A DNA stretch of 64,000 bases from Cyclobacteriaceae bacterium (GCA_028285685.1 JANQOR010000004.1:1-64000); one strand, 5' to 3'; shown: positions 44,640-54,329, numbered from the stretch's first letter. The notes: a model not told the origin generated them from the letters alone. Numbers and translations are program-made.

Positions 44640-47600
44640 ATGAAAAAGATCGGCGTTACACTCACTATAATATTGTCGGCATTGGCTTTAACGGCCCAAA
44701 AACCGTCATTAGAAAACCAAAAAAAACTCCTTGATTTGGCTGCTAGATTGAGAGCCGAATATGAGGTTGAACAGCAGGAATTGAAGGAATACCTTGAAAT
44801 TGCTCAGGGAGCCAGGGTGGATCTGTCTGCACTAGGTACTCCGAGTGGTTTTAGTCCAACAGGAAGGCTGCTTTACACGATAAATCACAATGAGAGGGCT
44901 TCAATCGCAACCCGTACACCTGACCTGTACCCTGGAGGAAGATTGGCTACTTCCATTACCGGGAAAGGAATGGTCCTTGGAGTTTGGGAAATAAGCTCCC
45001 CTGACGTGAATCATCCGGAGTTTGAAGGTAGGCTAGTCATCAAAGATGGTGGATCAGAAGTAGGAGACCATGCTACGCACGTATCAGGCACCTTGATCGC
45101 AGGTGGAGTTGTAGCAAACGCTCGTGGTATGGCTTACGAAGCAACCTTGTATGCATACACTGCGAGCGACTACCTAAGTGAGATCGCAGAAGCTGCCGCT
45201 GATGGACTTCTGGTTTCGAGTCACTCCTATGGTAAGTCAGCTGGTTGGAGCAGAGGTGAATGGCTGGGCGATGGAAATATTAGCGACACGGAGGATTGGA
45301 AATTTGGTATTTACAATCAAGAAGCAGCGACCCTTGACGAAGTTGCTTTTCTTGCACCTTATTATCTGTTGATACGTTCTGCCGGAAATGAACGAGGCGA
45401 AGATGGTGTAGGGGTATTCCCACCTGATGGACCTTACGATACAATGACCGGGGAAGCTATTGCCAAAAATATCTTGGCTATTGCAAATGCAATTCCTCAG
45501 GTTGAGGTTCCTAATCATAGAAGTCAACTGGCACTACGAGCTAGTAGTTCATGGGGCCCTGCCGACGATGGGAGGATCAAACCTGACCTAGCGGCGCCAG
45601 GTACTAATTTGCTATCGGCTTCTATCGACGAAGACGGTTATGATTTTAAAACAGGTACATCTATGTCCACACCGGTGGTTTCCGGGAATGCCATACTGCT
45701 TCAGCAGTTGCACAAAAGGCTCTACAATCACTTTATGAAAGCAGCCACACTGAAAGCTGTGCTACTTCACACGGCGCTCGACGGTGGCTCTGCCGATGGC
45801 CCTGATTATGAGTATGGATATGGATTTCTCGATGCCAATTTTGCTGCACGAGCGGTAACAGAGCGAGGGCACCTGTCTGTGATCGAGGAAAAGACACTCA
45901 ATGATCAGGCCACCTTTGAGATACAGTTCGAAGCTAGTGGCGACAACCCACTTGTGGTTTCAGTTTCATGGACGGATCCCGCTGGCGAAGCAATTACTGA
46001 TGCAGTACTTGATCCAACTGACCTGGCCCTTGTCAACGACCTTGATGTCAGGGTAACCGACCCTGAGGGTGAGGTTTCTTTCCCATGGATTTTGAATCCT
46101 ATAAACCCGGAGGATGCAGCTACGACAGGAGATAACTTTCGAGATAACTATGAGAAAATCGAAATCGAAAATCCCATTTCAGGTACTTATACTATCTCAG
46201 TTTCACACAAAGGACAGCTGACAAATGATTCACAGGACTATACACTGCTGATCACGAACCTGCCGAGGCAAGACGAGCAGAAGGCGTTTTATTGGGTAGG
46301 TGAAAGCGGCGATTGGAATGATCCTACCAGATGGGCTGAGAGCAGCGGGGGTAGTACCATAAATGAAGTGCCAACAGCTGGAGATCGTGTAATATTTGAT
46401 GTCAATAGCTTCAGTAATTCCGGAACAGTAACACTAAACGAGAATCCCTCTATCTCAAAATTGGCTTGGTTCGTAGACAATGGATCCAAGATTGACTTCA
46501 ATAATAACATGATTGAGGTTGGTCAAATCCTTCATCTGGATGGTCCTATGACGGAGTTAGGTCAGATTTTGGTAAAACCTGATTTGGCTTTGACGGGGAG
46601 CATTTATCTATCTGGAGAAAATCAGGATCTAGTTTTACAACTGCAAAAAGCGAACAAAGATTTTTTTCTTGAAGGTGAGGAAATTGCGTTAAAGGAGCTT
46701 GAGCTGATCGACGGTAATCTGACAATTTTCAATGATTTCTCATCGGAAACGCTAACTTTTTCATCTGCCAACTTGAGCAAAATAGACTTAAGCGAAATTG
46801 AAATTACCACTAGCAAGCTGAATCTAGGTGATGCTAACCTAAATGATTTTTCATTTGACAACTCACTGATCGTTTTTGGAGGAGCGGAAAATATGCATGA
46901 ATTCAAATCCGACGGCCTGTTTGAGCTTGAAACAGTACACCTGACCTCTGGTACACTAACCATTTCAGATAAAGTTAAGATCGACAAGGCGAATGTGACC
47001 GCAGGGAGCACACTTTTGATCGGGGATCAGGTAGAGCTGGAAGTCAACGACTTATCTCTTGGCGGAACCTCCGAGGATCGTTCCATGCTTGTATCAACTG
47101 GAACTGCCTCAATTCTAAGTAATACCTCTGACAAATTCTGCTTTGACTATGTGGACATTGATGGAGTAAGCGTCGGCGGTTCAACAAAATTTGTCTATGA
47201 AAGCAATAGCACGCTCACTGATGCAAGTGGTTGGATTTCAGGACAATGTGAGGATATTTTGTTTTCGGATTTTTCCGTTCGATCTGCATGCGCGAAAAAT
47301 ACCACCTACTTTGAAGACCTAAGTGATGGAAATCCCGATAGTTGGGAATGGGATTTTGGGGATGGAACACCAACCTCTACTGATCAAAACCCAACGCATT
47401 CTTACGAAGAACCTGGTACCTACGCCATTACGCTTACCACAATTGCAGGATCAGAATCCTCTACCTCTTTGAGGGAAATAGAAATTATTGAATCATTGCT
47501 GGTCAAGCCTGTAGTTGTTTCGCAAAATGGCAGTCTGGTAGCGGAAGGCCCAGGGCCATCTTTTCAATGGTATCTTGATGGCGAACCAATACCGGGGGAA

Positions 47601-47966
47601 ACAAGTCGACTGCTCTCGGTTGAAATAGGTGATGGTATATACCAGGTGGAGTCTTTTAATGAAACTTGCTCTGCCTTGTCTGATCCATTCCTGCCGCTGG
47701 GAACAAGTGTTTATGACTATAATTTTCACATTTATCCCAATCCCGCACAAGAGGCAATTTCCTTTTCTTCCGATTATCAACAAAAACTGTTGGGCGTCGC
47801 GATCATGGATCTTGGAGGTAAAATTTTGGATGAGTTGGAATTGACTTTGAGTTCCTCAGGCGGTGGTAGAATTCCAATTGAAAGATATGATTCTGGTATC
47901 TATCTGATCCGAATTTTCAATTCAAAAGAGGTGTTGGCCACCCAAAAAATTATCATCACGAAGTAG
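44640..47966 (+). CDS. Secreted S8 (subtilisin-fold) peptidase with PKD and T9SS sorting domains
   Basis: An 1108-residue exoprotein. Signal peptide (TIILSALALTAQ), S8 domain (about 90-400), a beta-sandwich after it (410-545), a parallel-repeat region (550-880), a PKD domain (about 905-975; SWEWDFGDGTPTS), and a T9SS sorting domain (YPNPAQEAISF, YDSGIYLIRI). Catalytic His 144 (GDHATHVSGT), oxyanion Asn 250 (RSAGNE) and nucleophile Ser 341 (GTSMSTP) are present. The catalytic Asp position in LGVWEISSPDVNHPEF is Glu 117, where related Bacteroidota S8 peptidases have VWD. It may thus have weak or changed activity. It could degrade proteins outside the cell. Confidence 0.88.
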   Translation: MKKIGVTLTIILSALALTAQKPSLENQKKLLDLAARLRAEYEVEQQELKEYLEIAQGARVDLSALGTPSGFSPTGRLLYTINHNERASIATRTPDLYPGGRLATSITGKGMVLGVWEISSPDVNHPEFEGRLVIKDGGSEVGDHATHVSGTLIAGGVVANARGMAYEATLYAYTASDYLSEIAEAAADGLLVSSHSYGKSAGWSRGEWLGDGNISDTEDWKFGIYNQEAATLDEVAFLAPYYLLIRSAGNERGEDGVGVFPPDGPYDTMTGEAIAKNILAIANAIPQVEVPNHRSQLALRASSSWGPADDGRIKPDLAAPGTNLLSASIDEDGYDFKTGTSMSTPVVSGNAILLQQLHKRLYNHFMKAATLKAVLLHTALDGGSADGPDYEYGYGFLDANFAARAVTERGHLSVIEEKTLNDQATFEIQFEASGDNPLVVSVSWTDPAGEAITDAVLDPTDLALVNDLDVRVTDPEGEVSFPWILNPINPEDAATTGDNFRDNYEKIEIENPISGTYTISVSHKGQLTNDSQDYTLLITNLPRQDEQKAFYWVGESGDWNDPTRWAESSGGSTINEVPTAGDRVIFDVNSFSNSGTVTLNENPSISKLAWFVDNGSKIDFNNNMIEVGQILHLDGPMTELGQILVKPDLALTGSIYLSGENQDLVLQLQKANKDFFLEGEEIALKELELIDGNLTIFNDFSSETLTFSSANLSKIDLSEIEITTSKLNLGDANLNDFSFDNSLIVFGGAENMHEFKSDGLFELETVHLTSGTLTISDKVKIDKANVTAGSTLLIGDQVELEVNDLSLGGTSEDRSMLVSTGTASILSNTSDKFCFDYVDIDGVSVGGSTKFVYESNSTLTDASGWISGQCEDILFSDFSVRSACAKNTTYFEDLSDGNPDSWEWDFGDGTPTSTDQNPTHSYEEPGTYAITLTTIAGSESSTSLREIEIIESLLVKPVVVSQNGSLVAEGPGPSFQWYLDGEPIPGETSRLLSVEIGDGIYQVESFNETCSALSDPFLPLGTSVYDYNFHIYPNPAQEAISFSSDYQQKLLGVAIMDLGGKILDELELTLSSSGGGRIPIERYDSGIYLIRIFNSKEVLATQKIIITK

Positions 47967-48044
47967 GTATTGTTTGATATTTTGATTTGGAAACAATTTA
48001 TCTTACGATTCATACATATTTTAGGCGTTTAGAAATTTTAAAGG

Positions 48045-49343
48045 ATGACACGATCGAGAATGAGGCATTTGATTTTGACCATAACATCAATTCTAACTCT
48101 TAGTGGGACTGCTCAGGAGGCGAGTGAGATTTCGCAGAAGTACGTAGCAGAGGTGGCGAAGGCAGTTAGTGATGAAAAAGTAATTAAAGCATTTGAGATC
48201 ATTGACAGCGAAGACCCACAGACGATCCGGAATTTGATAATGCTCACTGAAACTCCGGCACCGCCATTTCAAGAAGAAGGAAGAGCCGAAGTGTTCCGGA
48301 AAATGCTGGAAGATGCAGGAGCTGATAGTATCTGGAGCGATGGTGTTGGAAACGTACTGGCACTGCGAAAGGGAACTGATGGAAACAGGAACGTTGTTCT
48401 GGATGCTCATTTAGACACTGTATTTCCGATGGAAACAGATGTCACTGTCCAGAAGAAAGGGGACACCCTCGTTGCTCCCGGAATTGGCGATGATACGCGA
48501 GGGCTGAGTATGGTCGTCACTGTATTAAAAGCTCTCAACTTGGCCGAGATAAGGACCAAATCAGACCTCCTGTTTATTGGCACCGTGGGGGAGGAAGGAC
48601 TTGGGGATTTACGTGGAGTAAAATACTTGTTCCGAGAAGGTGCAGAAGTGAAAGTTGATTCTTGGATTTCAATCGATGGAGGTAGTGATGGACGAGTAAA
48701 TACAGGTGCTCTGGGATCGAAGAGGTACAGAGCGACCTTCAGGGGTAGAGGTGGTCATTCATGGGGTGCTTTTGGCCTCGCTAATCCACACCATGCGTTG
48801 GGAAAAGCCATTGAGTATTTTACGATCGCTGCGTCAAAGTACACCGCAGAGGGACCCAAAACTTCATTTAATATCGGAAGAATTGGCGGTGGAACATCGG
48901 TCAACTCGATCCCATTCGAGTCCTGGATGGAGGTTGACATGCGATCACTAAGTCCTGATCGGCTGTTAGTCATTGACAGCATATTTAGAGCATCTGTGCA
49001 GCAAGCTGTAGAAGATTACAACAACTCAGGTGTTGATGATATAGTGACATTGGAGCTGGAAAAGATCGGTGATCGACCTTCAGGCAGATTGTCCACAGAT
49101 TTGCCATTGATCCAGCGTGCAATGGCTGCTACCGACGAGTTTGGCGTCAAACCCAGGCTGACCACGGGATCGACCAACAGCAACATCCCGATATCAAGAG
49201 GAATCCCGGCTGTAACCATCGGAAGAGGAGGGAGAGGTGGAGGTGCCCACTCATTGGATGAATGGTGGCTCAACCGAGCAGGAGCAAGGGCCATTAAACT
49301 TGCTGCGCTTATCACACTACTTGAAGCTGGTATTGACGAATAG
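48045..49343 (+). CDS. Secreted M20-family metallopeptidase
   Basis: A 432-residue zinc aminopeptidase/carboxypeptidase-type protein with a signal peptide (LILTITSILTLSGTAQ; the start could also be the ATG at 48060). Metal ligands are in place: H122 (LDAHLDTVFP), D149 or D150 (GIGDDTRG), E183/E184 (GTVGEEGLGD), Asp in ISIDGGSDG and the late His (GGGAHSLDEWW). A lid/dimerisation domain (RGRGGHSWGAF) splits the catalytic part as in the family. It should cleave small peptides or amido acids in the periplasm. It lies 78 bases behind the S8 peptidase and may share its physiological role in peptide use. Confidence 0.88.
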   Translation: MTRSRMRHLILTITSILTLSGTAQEASEISQKYVAEVAKAVSDEKVIKAFEIIDSEDPQTIRNLIMLTETPAPPFQEEGRAEVFRKMLEDAGADSIWSDGVGNVLALRKGTDGNRNVVLDAHLDTVFPMETDVTVQKKGDTLVAPGIGDDTRGLSMVVTVLKALNLAEIRTKSDLLFIGTVGEEGLGDLRGVKYLFREGAEVKVDSWISIDGGSDGRVNTGALGSKRYRATFRGRGGHSWGAFGLANPHHALGKAIEYFTIAASKYTAEGPKTSFNIGRIGGGTSVNSIPFESWMEVDMRSLSPDRLLVIDSIFRASVQQAVEDYNNSGVDDIVTLELEKIGDRPSGRLSTDLPLIQRAMAATDEFGVKPRLTTGSTNSNIPISRGIPAVTIGRGGRGGGAHSLDEWWLNRAGARAIKLAALITLLEAGIDE

Positions 49344-49389
49344 CTAGCATTTCACTTTAACTGATCATGATAAGTCCGCTCATAACAAA

Positions 49390-49407
49390 TATTATCAATT
49401 GATAATA
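49390..49407. promoter_or_regulatory. 18-nt perfect palindrome upstream of the solute-binding-like gene
   Basis: TATTATCAATTGATAATA is perfectly self-complementary and lies 83 bases before the ATG at 49491. It looks like an operator, though AT-rich palindromes can be chance. Confidence 0.35.
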
Positions 49408-49490
49408 AAAATTCAGCTCTTCGTCGAAATTGGAAGCAATTACTGATTGAAGCTTTGTACCTTGAAAGGATAAAACGTAAACCACTAGTG

Positions 49491-50348
49491 ATGCGAAAAT
49501 CCAACCTATCAAAGCTATTAATGGCGGTCTACTTGGTAGCTGCTGTTTCACCTGTTTTTGGCCAGTTCTCGGGAAGCACATTTGTCGAAAGTAATCGATC
49601 AAAATCAGCAACATTCTATTATGTCTATGACAATACACAGGGATTTGCCAAGGAAAAGGATGGGCAGGTTACTGGTCTGATGGTGGGTATCATGCAAGAA
49701 TTTGAAAAATACCTCATCGAGAAGGAAGGAATAAATATTACTACACAATTCGTGTTGAAAACAGATTTTTCCGCTTTTTTAAGTGAAGTGAAAGGAGGGA
49801 CTGGAGGGGTTTTTGGTTTGAGTAATATTAGCATAAGTGAAGAAAGAAGAAGGTCGTATGCGTTTAGTCCGCCATGCCTTGACAACGTTCTACTACTTGT
49901 GTCAAATGATGCGGTTCCTACGCTCAACTCGCTCAATGATATTTCTTCTGGTTTTGATGGAATGACTGCCTACACATTGGCAGAATCTTCCTACTTCAAA
50001 CGACTGTCTTCCTTGAAGAATCAGTACTATCCAGGTATGAAAATTGAAATAGTTTCTTCCGAGAGTGATGTGATGGAAAAACTCAAATCTGAGAAGGCCT
50101 TTGGAGTTCTTGATTTCAACTACTACCTGGAAGTTCTGCAAAATAGATATAACATAAAGCGGCATCCGGCTGGAGATCTTCAAAATGATCAGTTTGGGAT
50201 AATAATGCCTAAGAACAGTGATTGGGAACCTGTGCTGAAAGAATTCTTTGAATCGGGGTTTGCTGAAAGTAGCAGATATAGTCAGATCATTTCTGACAAT
50301 CTTGGCAGCACCGCTTTACGGCTCTTGAATAGTGTGAGAGCTGACTAG
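49491..50348 (+). CDS. Periplasmic solute-binding-like protein (SBP_bac_3 type)
   Basis: A 285-residue protein when started at the ATG 49491 (MRKSNLSKLLMAVYLVAAVSPVFGQ, a good signal peptide); the frame extends to a TTG at 49455. The fold resembles family 3 extracellular solute-binding proteins: GFAKEKDGQVTGLMVGIMQEF, SNISISEERRRSYAFSPPCL, VMEKLKSEKAFGVLDFNYYL, QFGIIMPKNSDWEPVL. No ABC permease or ATPase is adjacent, so it may serve a remote transporter or act as a sensor. The ligand is unknown. Confidence 0.75.
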   Translation: MRKSNLSKLLMAVYLVAAVSPVFGQFSGSTFVESNRSKSATFYYVYDNTQGFAKEKDGQVTGLMVGIMQEFEKYLIEKEGINITTQFVLKTDFSAFLSEVKGGTGGVFGLSNISISEERRRSYAFSPPCLDNVLLLVSNDAVPTLNSLNDISSGFDGMTAYTLAESSYFKRLSSLKNQYYPGMKIEIVSSESDVMEKLKSEKAFGVLDFNYYLEVLQNRYNIKRHPAGDLQNDQFGIIMPKNSDWEPVLKEFFESGFAESSRYSQIISDNLGSTALRLLNSVRAD

Positions 50349-50393
50349 CGTTAACATTTAAGCCTACTCTTCCCTTCATTCTAAGCCAGAGCA

Positions 50394-50413
50394 TATCCGT
50401 ATTACTACGGATA
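50394..50413. other. Short perfect stem-loop in the gap before the ankyrin gene
   Basis: TATCCGTA-TTAC-TACGGATA, an 8-bp stem with a 4-base loop, 46 bases after the previous stop codon. No T-run follows, so it is not a standard terminator; an operator is possible. Confidence 0.35.
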
Positions 50414-50455
50414 ACAAACCCCTACAATTCGGGATTGAATCACCTTGCTCTCCTA

Positions 50456-50483
50456 GGCAATTTGCATTCCAAAACAAATTGCC
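50456..50483 (+). promoter_or_regulatory. Hairpin abutting the ankyrin start codon
   Basis: GGCAATTTG and CAAATTGCC form a perfect 9-bp stem with a 10-base loop; the last base lies directly before the ATG at 50484. In mRNA it would fold up the ribosome entry zone. Confidence 0.4.
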
Positions 50484-51887
50484 ATGAAAAATTCAAAGAA
50501 CTTTTTAACTATTGTCATGCTCTGCTGGGCCCTGGTCGGACTGGCACAAAATCCACTTATCAAGGCGTGTCAGACAGGTGATCTTGAGGCTGCTAAACAG
50601 GCAGTGGCCGATGGAGCGGATGTAAATGAGTTAGATGCATCTGGAAGACCTGTACTTGTACATGCGATGTTTTGGCCGGAAATCACTCAATTTTTGATTG
50701 AAAAGGGGGCTGACCCAAACGGGGGTACCTATCCTGCGCTCATGCAGGCTGCGAATCATTACAGTTACGAGACAATGGAAGTTTTGCTAGAGAATGGGGC
50801 TGATGTGAATAAACCGCAGGTCAGAACGCGACTGCATCCAATAGCGATGATGATCAATGCAGAGCGAGCTAAGAAGAAGCCCAACAAGAAACTGCTTAAA
50901 ACTTGGGAAGAGCAGCTTGATCAGCAGGGAGGGTCACTCGAACCTATTGAATCGAAACTTTCTACCTTGGAGAACACGATCAACCAAACAAACTGCAGAA
51001 AATGCTTGGAAATGCTATTAAAAAATGGTGCGAATCCCAATCAAAAAGATGCGGTGGGAAATGATATGCTATCGAACGCAGCACTACGACACCTTCCCGT
51101 AGGGGAGAATTTTATCACATATGGAAAAAAGCTCGAAAATGATTGGGGCTACAGGGTTCCGGATTGGTTTGAAGAACGCGTAATGGGGGGGAATAGTACG
51201 GAGGAGATTAAGTTACTATTGGACGCCGGAGCAGACTTGAATTATCAAAATCCCTCAAATGGCAATACACCTCTTTTGGCTGCGCTTGGTTCGCAAAACA
51301 GCGAAGGAGCTAAACTGCTGATAAGCAAAGGCGCCGATGTGACCATTTTGACCCCCACAAAAAAAGACGCACTTTCAATTGCTGCAAGTATTGGTGATGT
51401 TCCGTTGATCAAAATGATCGTCGAAAGAGGGGCGGATGTCAATAGAGAAACATGGGACTTAGATCAAGCCAGCGGACAATATGCCAAGGGGTTCACACCT
51501 TTGACCATTGCTGTTGTAAACGACCACATTGACGCTGCAAGATTCTTAATAGAAGCAGGCAGTGCACCAAAGGAAGGAGTTTCAGGATATCATATCAATC
51601 CAAAGTCTGGATGTCCGTATAAACTTAAGAGCAAGACAGCCATATTCTACGCCGTTGAAAATGACAATCGTGAGATGCTGGAGATGTTGACCGACAATTT
51701 TAAGATGTGGAACAAGTACGATATGGAAATGAATCAGCCAGACAATACCAACGAAATAGATTTTGGTTCCATCACGGTCGAAGTAACATCCTGCTGGAAA
51801 ATAAAAGGAAGATTTACTCCGTCCTCGTATGCAAAAAAGCTTGGAAACAAAGAGGTAGGGGAGTATTTAAAATCCAAAGGACTGTAG
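50484..51887 (+). CDS. Secreted ankyrin-repeat protein
   Basis: A 467-residue protein with a signal peptide (LTIVMLCWALVGLAQ). Ankyrin repeats run from residue 25 to the end (IKACQTGDLEAAKQAVADGA, VLLENGADVNK, CLEMLLKNGANPNQ, KLLLDAGADLNYQ, KLLISKGADVTIL, KMIVERGADVNRE, RFLIEAGSAPKE). A less regular middle part (125-165) holds a charged helix. Ankyrins bind other proteins; a periplasmic or surface partner is implied by the signal peptide, but none is evident next door. The gene has its own hairpin before the ATG and terminators behind it. Confidence 0.85.
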   Translation: MKNSKNFLTIVMLCWALVGLAQNPLIKACQTGDLEAAKQAVADGADVNELDASGRPVLVHAMFWPEITQFLIEKGADPNGGTYPALMQAANHYSYETMEVLLENGADVNKPQVRTRLHPIAMMINAERAKKKPNKKLLKTWEEQLDQQGGSLEPIESKLSTLENTINQTNCRKCLEMLLKNGANPNQKDAVGNDMLSNAALRHLPVGENFITYGKKLENDWGYRVPDWFEERVMGGNSTEEIKLLLDAGADLNYQNPSNGNTPLLAALGSQNSEGAKLLISKGADVTILTPTKKDALSIAASIGDVPLIKMIVERGADVNRETWDLDQASGQYAKGFTPLTIAVVNDHIDAARFLIEAGSAPKEGVSGYHINPKSGCPYKLKSKTAIFYAVENDNREMLEMLTDNFKMWNKYDMEMNQPDNTNEIDFGSITVEVTSCWKIKGRFTPSSYAKKLGNKEVGEYLKSKGL

Positions 51888-51891
51888 CGAA

Positions 51892-51919
51892 AAACAACAT
51901 TCCAATACGAATGTTGTTT
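51892..51919 (-). terminator. Terminator for the minus-strand two-component genes
   Basis: AAACAACATTC and GAATGTTGTTT form a perfect 11-bp stem with a 6-base loop. On the minus strand it is followed by a T-run, so it serves the response regulator/histidine kinase operon. Confidence 0.65.
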
Positions 51920-51930
51920 ATGGCAATAGA

Positions 51931-51957
51931 AGACCCTGAGACCTTCAGGGTCTTTTT
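51931..51957 (+). terminator. Terminator of the ankyrin gene
   Basis: AGACCCTGA and TCAGGGTCT form a perfect 9-bp stem with a 5-base loop, followed by TTTTT and further T-rich DNA. Confidence 0.85.
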
Positions 51958-51994
51958 GCTTTTTAAGAAAACTTTGGGAGACTTTGCGATCTAT

Positions 51995-52642
51995 CTAATT
52001 CCAGTCAATCAGTCCCGCCTGGTAGCTGTACTTCAACAGACCAACTACTGTTTTATTGTTGGTCTTGCGAAGTAGGTGTTTTCGATGAGTTTCAACGGTC
52101 CTTCTTGAAATGGAAAGCTCACTGGCAATTTCTTCGCTGGATTTTTCTTCCCCTATCAGATGTAAGACCTGCCGCTCTCGTTCTGTCAATATGATTTCAA
52201 CTTCCTGCCGTTTAATTGTTTTCTGCATTCGACGTAGGATCACCTCCATTACCTCGTTTGAATAGTACGTGCCTCCAGCTGAAATTCGTTGGATGGCTTT
52301 AAGAAGCTCTTTCTTACTGCTATTTTTTAAGACATACCCTTCGGCCTCCGCCATGATTATTTCGGAGATGGTGGGTTTGTCATTGTGCATGGTTAGCACC
52401 AAAATCTTCACCTCGGGATGGGTTTGTTTTACCTTTCTAACCAGCTCTATACCATCCATTTCTGGCATGCTGAGATCGGTAAGCAACATGTCAGGAGGAT
52501 CGTTTTCCAGAAGTTCGATTGCCTTTTTTCCATTTTGGGAAGTTCCTGAAATTTCAATCCACTCTTCGTCTAAAAGACTGATTAAGCCCTCTAGAAAGAT
52601 CTCATGATCATCAACCAGCTGCAACTTGATTGGTTGTGGCAT
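51995..52642 (-). CDS. NarL/FixJ-type response regulator
   Basis: A 215-residue regulator. Receiver domain (5-122) with acidic pocket VDDHE, phosphoacceptor D56 (MLLTDLSMPEMDG), LVLTMHND and the Lys in GYVLKNS. LuxR-type DNA-binding domain (148-212; LTERERQVLHLIGEEKSSEE, ISRRTVETHRKHLL). It overlaps the 3' end of its histidine kinase gene by 32 bases, so the two are translated together and almost surely form a cognate pair. Targets are unknown. Confidence 0.93.
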   Translation of the reverse strand: MPQPIKLQLVDDHEIFLEGLISLLDEEWIEISGTSQNGKKAIELLENDPPDMLLTDLSMPEMDGIELVRKVKQTHPEVKILVLTMHNDKPTISEIIMAEAEGYVLKNSSKKELLKAIQRISAGGTYYSNEVMEVILRRMQKTIKRQEVEIILTERERQVLHLIGEEKSSEEIASELSISRRTVETHRKHLLRKTNNKTVVGLLKYSYQAGLIDWN

Positions 52643-54329
52643 TTGGAACAGAAATTACAACTTTGGTACCTTCCCCTAATTTAGAAATTAAATTCACTAC
52701 ACCACCTAGTACTTCAATTCTTGAATAAATGTTTTGCCATCCAATGCCGCCAAATTCTCCGATTCGCGATGTATCAAAACCTATTCCATTATCTTGAATA
52801 TTGATTTGAAGAATACCTTCGTGTTGCTCAATTGCGATATCAAGTTTGCTGGCCTGCGAATATTTAAGTGCGTTATTAACGACCTCTTGTACCGCTCGAT
52901 AGAGATTAGCTGCGATCGATTCTTCGACACTCAAATCATCTGAATGAAGTGATACTTCCATTTTGTCTGAAGATTGAAGAGCTTCAATCATATCTTTGAT
53001 GGCCACTGAAAACCCGTGCGTTGCCAAAGCGTTTGGCATCAGGTTATGAGATATCGTTCGAACTTCATCAACTGCCTTGTCAACCATTTGTAAGGACTTG
53101 TCAACAGTAGTGTTTGTATGTTCGACTGAAGAGAGAATGAGTTTAGTACTTGACAAAAGCTGCCCCAGACCGTCGTGAAGTTCACCTGCAATGCGTTTAC
53201 GTTCTTTTTCCTGTCCTTCAATAAATGATCTAAAACGTTCTTGTTGAATTTCTTGCTTCTCTAAGGCCAAATGAGCCCTTAGCTTATACCTTTTTCGACT
53301 CGAAAAAAGTATAACTCCCGCCACCAAAAGAATGGAGAGTATACTTATGTAGAAGACGCTACTTCTTGTTTGCTGTAGTTGTAAATCGGCAAGAGCAGCC
53401 TCTGCCGTTAGTACCTGTATCTCTTGCTCTTTTTTTTCAGTTTCGAACTTCACCTGCATCTCCGCAAAAGCACTGGTTGTATTTTCATTGTATACGGAAT
53501 CGCGGTACAAATAATACAAATCCCAAACTTCACTAAGTTCGTCTCGAGATCCATGGGCAGTCAGTAGCTTGGCTTTTCTGAAAAGGGAATTGAGGATACC
53601 ATTCTTGTCGTCAATGTCATAATAGATGGCCAATGACTCATCGAAGTGAAGAAGGGAAGAGTCGTAAGATTGCTGTTCAAGGTGAAATTCTCCTAGCTTT
53701 TGAAGTGCAAATGCGATTGTACTCGAGTCCTTAGATTTTCTAGCAGTCTGTAGTGCCTGCTCGAAATAGCTACCAACTTTCGCAGGAAATGTGCCATTCG
53801 AGAGGAGATAGGCACCAATAACAGACAGTATACCTGAACTGGCCATGTAGTCGCGTTGTGAATCTGCGATCGTCTTGGAAAGCTCGAGGTGGTAGATGGC
53901 GGTATCCATCGAAAGTGATCCATGGTTCAGATAGTTCTCACCCAGTATCGCTCCAATGCCGCGGTGCGTTTTATAAAGAACTATTGAGTCATCGTATTCT
54001 TGCGCAAGAAGCCTCGCCGCATTGATGTACTCGAGTGCTTCCTTATTTGAGTTCTCGTTCCTGATGAAGTAGTGTATTCTACCAATTTCAAAAAGTTGTC
54101 TTGGAACCTCGAGTGAGTCGCTATTGACCTCCAAAACCTCTAGCAGCTCAAGTCGGTGGTTCAAGGATCTAGGATATTCCGCCTTTCGAAAATACTCTTC
54201 CGCAAGCTCTTCCAGGATCTGAACACTACTTGTGTCAGGAGGTGCATCTGTGTCAGGAAGATCAACATTATTTGACTGACAGAAGGCGCTGGCTGAGACG
54301 AAAAGGACAAGTGCCTGGACGTACTTCAT
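52611..54329 (-). CDS. TPR-containing sensor histidine kinase (HisKA_3 type)
   Basis: A 572-residue kinase with a signal-like N-terminus (QALVLFVSASAFC), periplasmic TPR-like helical repeats (about 40-290), a coiled coil (295-322), one membrane helix (325-343) and a cytoplasmic kinase. The phosphorylated His is H385 (RIAGELHDGLGQLLSSTKL). The ATPase N, G1 and G2 boxes follow (AVQEVVNNALKYSQASKLDI, DNGIGFD, GGIGWQNIYSRIEVLGG). The periplasmic TPR part probably senses by protein contact. The partner regulator gene follows directly. Confidence 0.92.
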   Translation of the reverse strand: MKYVQALVLFVSASAFCQSNNVDLPDTDAPPDTSSVQILEELAEEYFRKAEYPRSLNHRLELLEVLEVNSDSLEVPRQLFEIGRIHYFIRNENSNKEALEYINAARLLAQEYDDSIVLYKTHRGIGAILGENYLNHGSLSMDTAIYHLELSKTIADSQRDYMASSGILSVIGAYLLSNGTFPAKVGSYFEQALQTARKSKDSSTIAFALQKLGEFHLEQQSYDSSLLHFDESLAIYYDIDDKNGILNSLFRKAKLLTAHGSRDELSEVWDLYYLYRDSVYNENTTSAFAEMQVKFETEKKEQEIQVLTAEAALADLQLQQTRSSVFYISILSILLVAGVILFSSRKRYKLRAHLALEKQEIQQERFRSFIEGQEKERKRIAGELHDGLGQLLSSTKLILSSVEHTNTTVDKSLQMVDKAVDEVRTISHNLMPNALATHGFSVAIKDMIEALQSSDKMEVSLHSDDLSVEESIAANLYRAVQEVVNNALKYSQASKLDIAIEQHEGILQINIQDNGIGFDTSRIGEFGGIGWQNIYSRIEVLGGVVNLISKLGEGTKVVISVPNATTNQVAAG

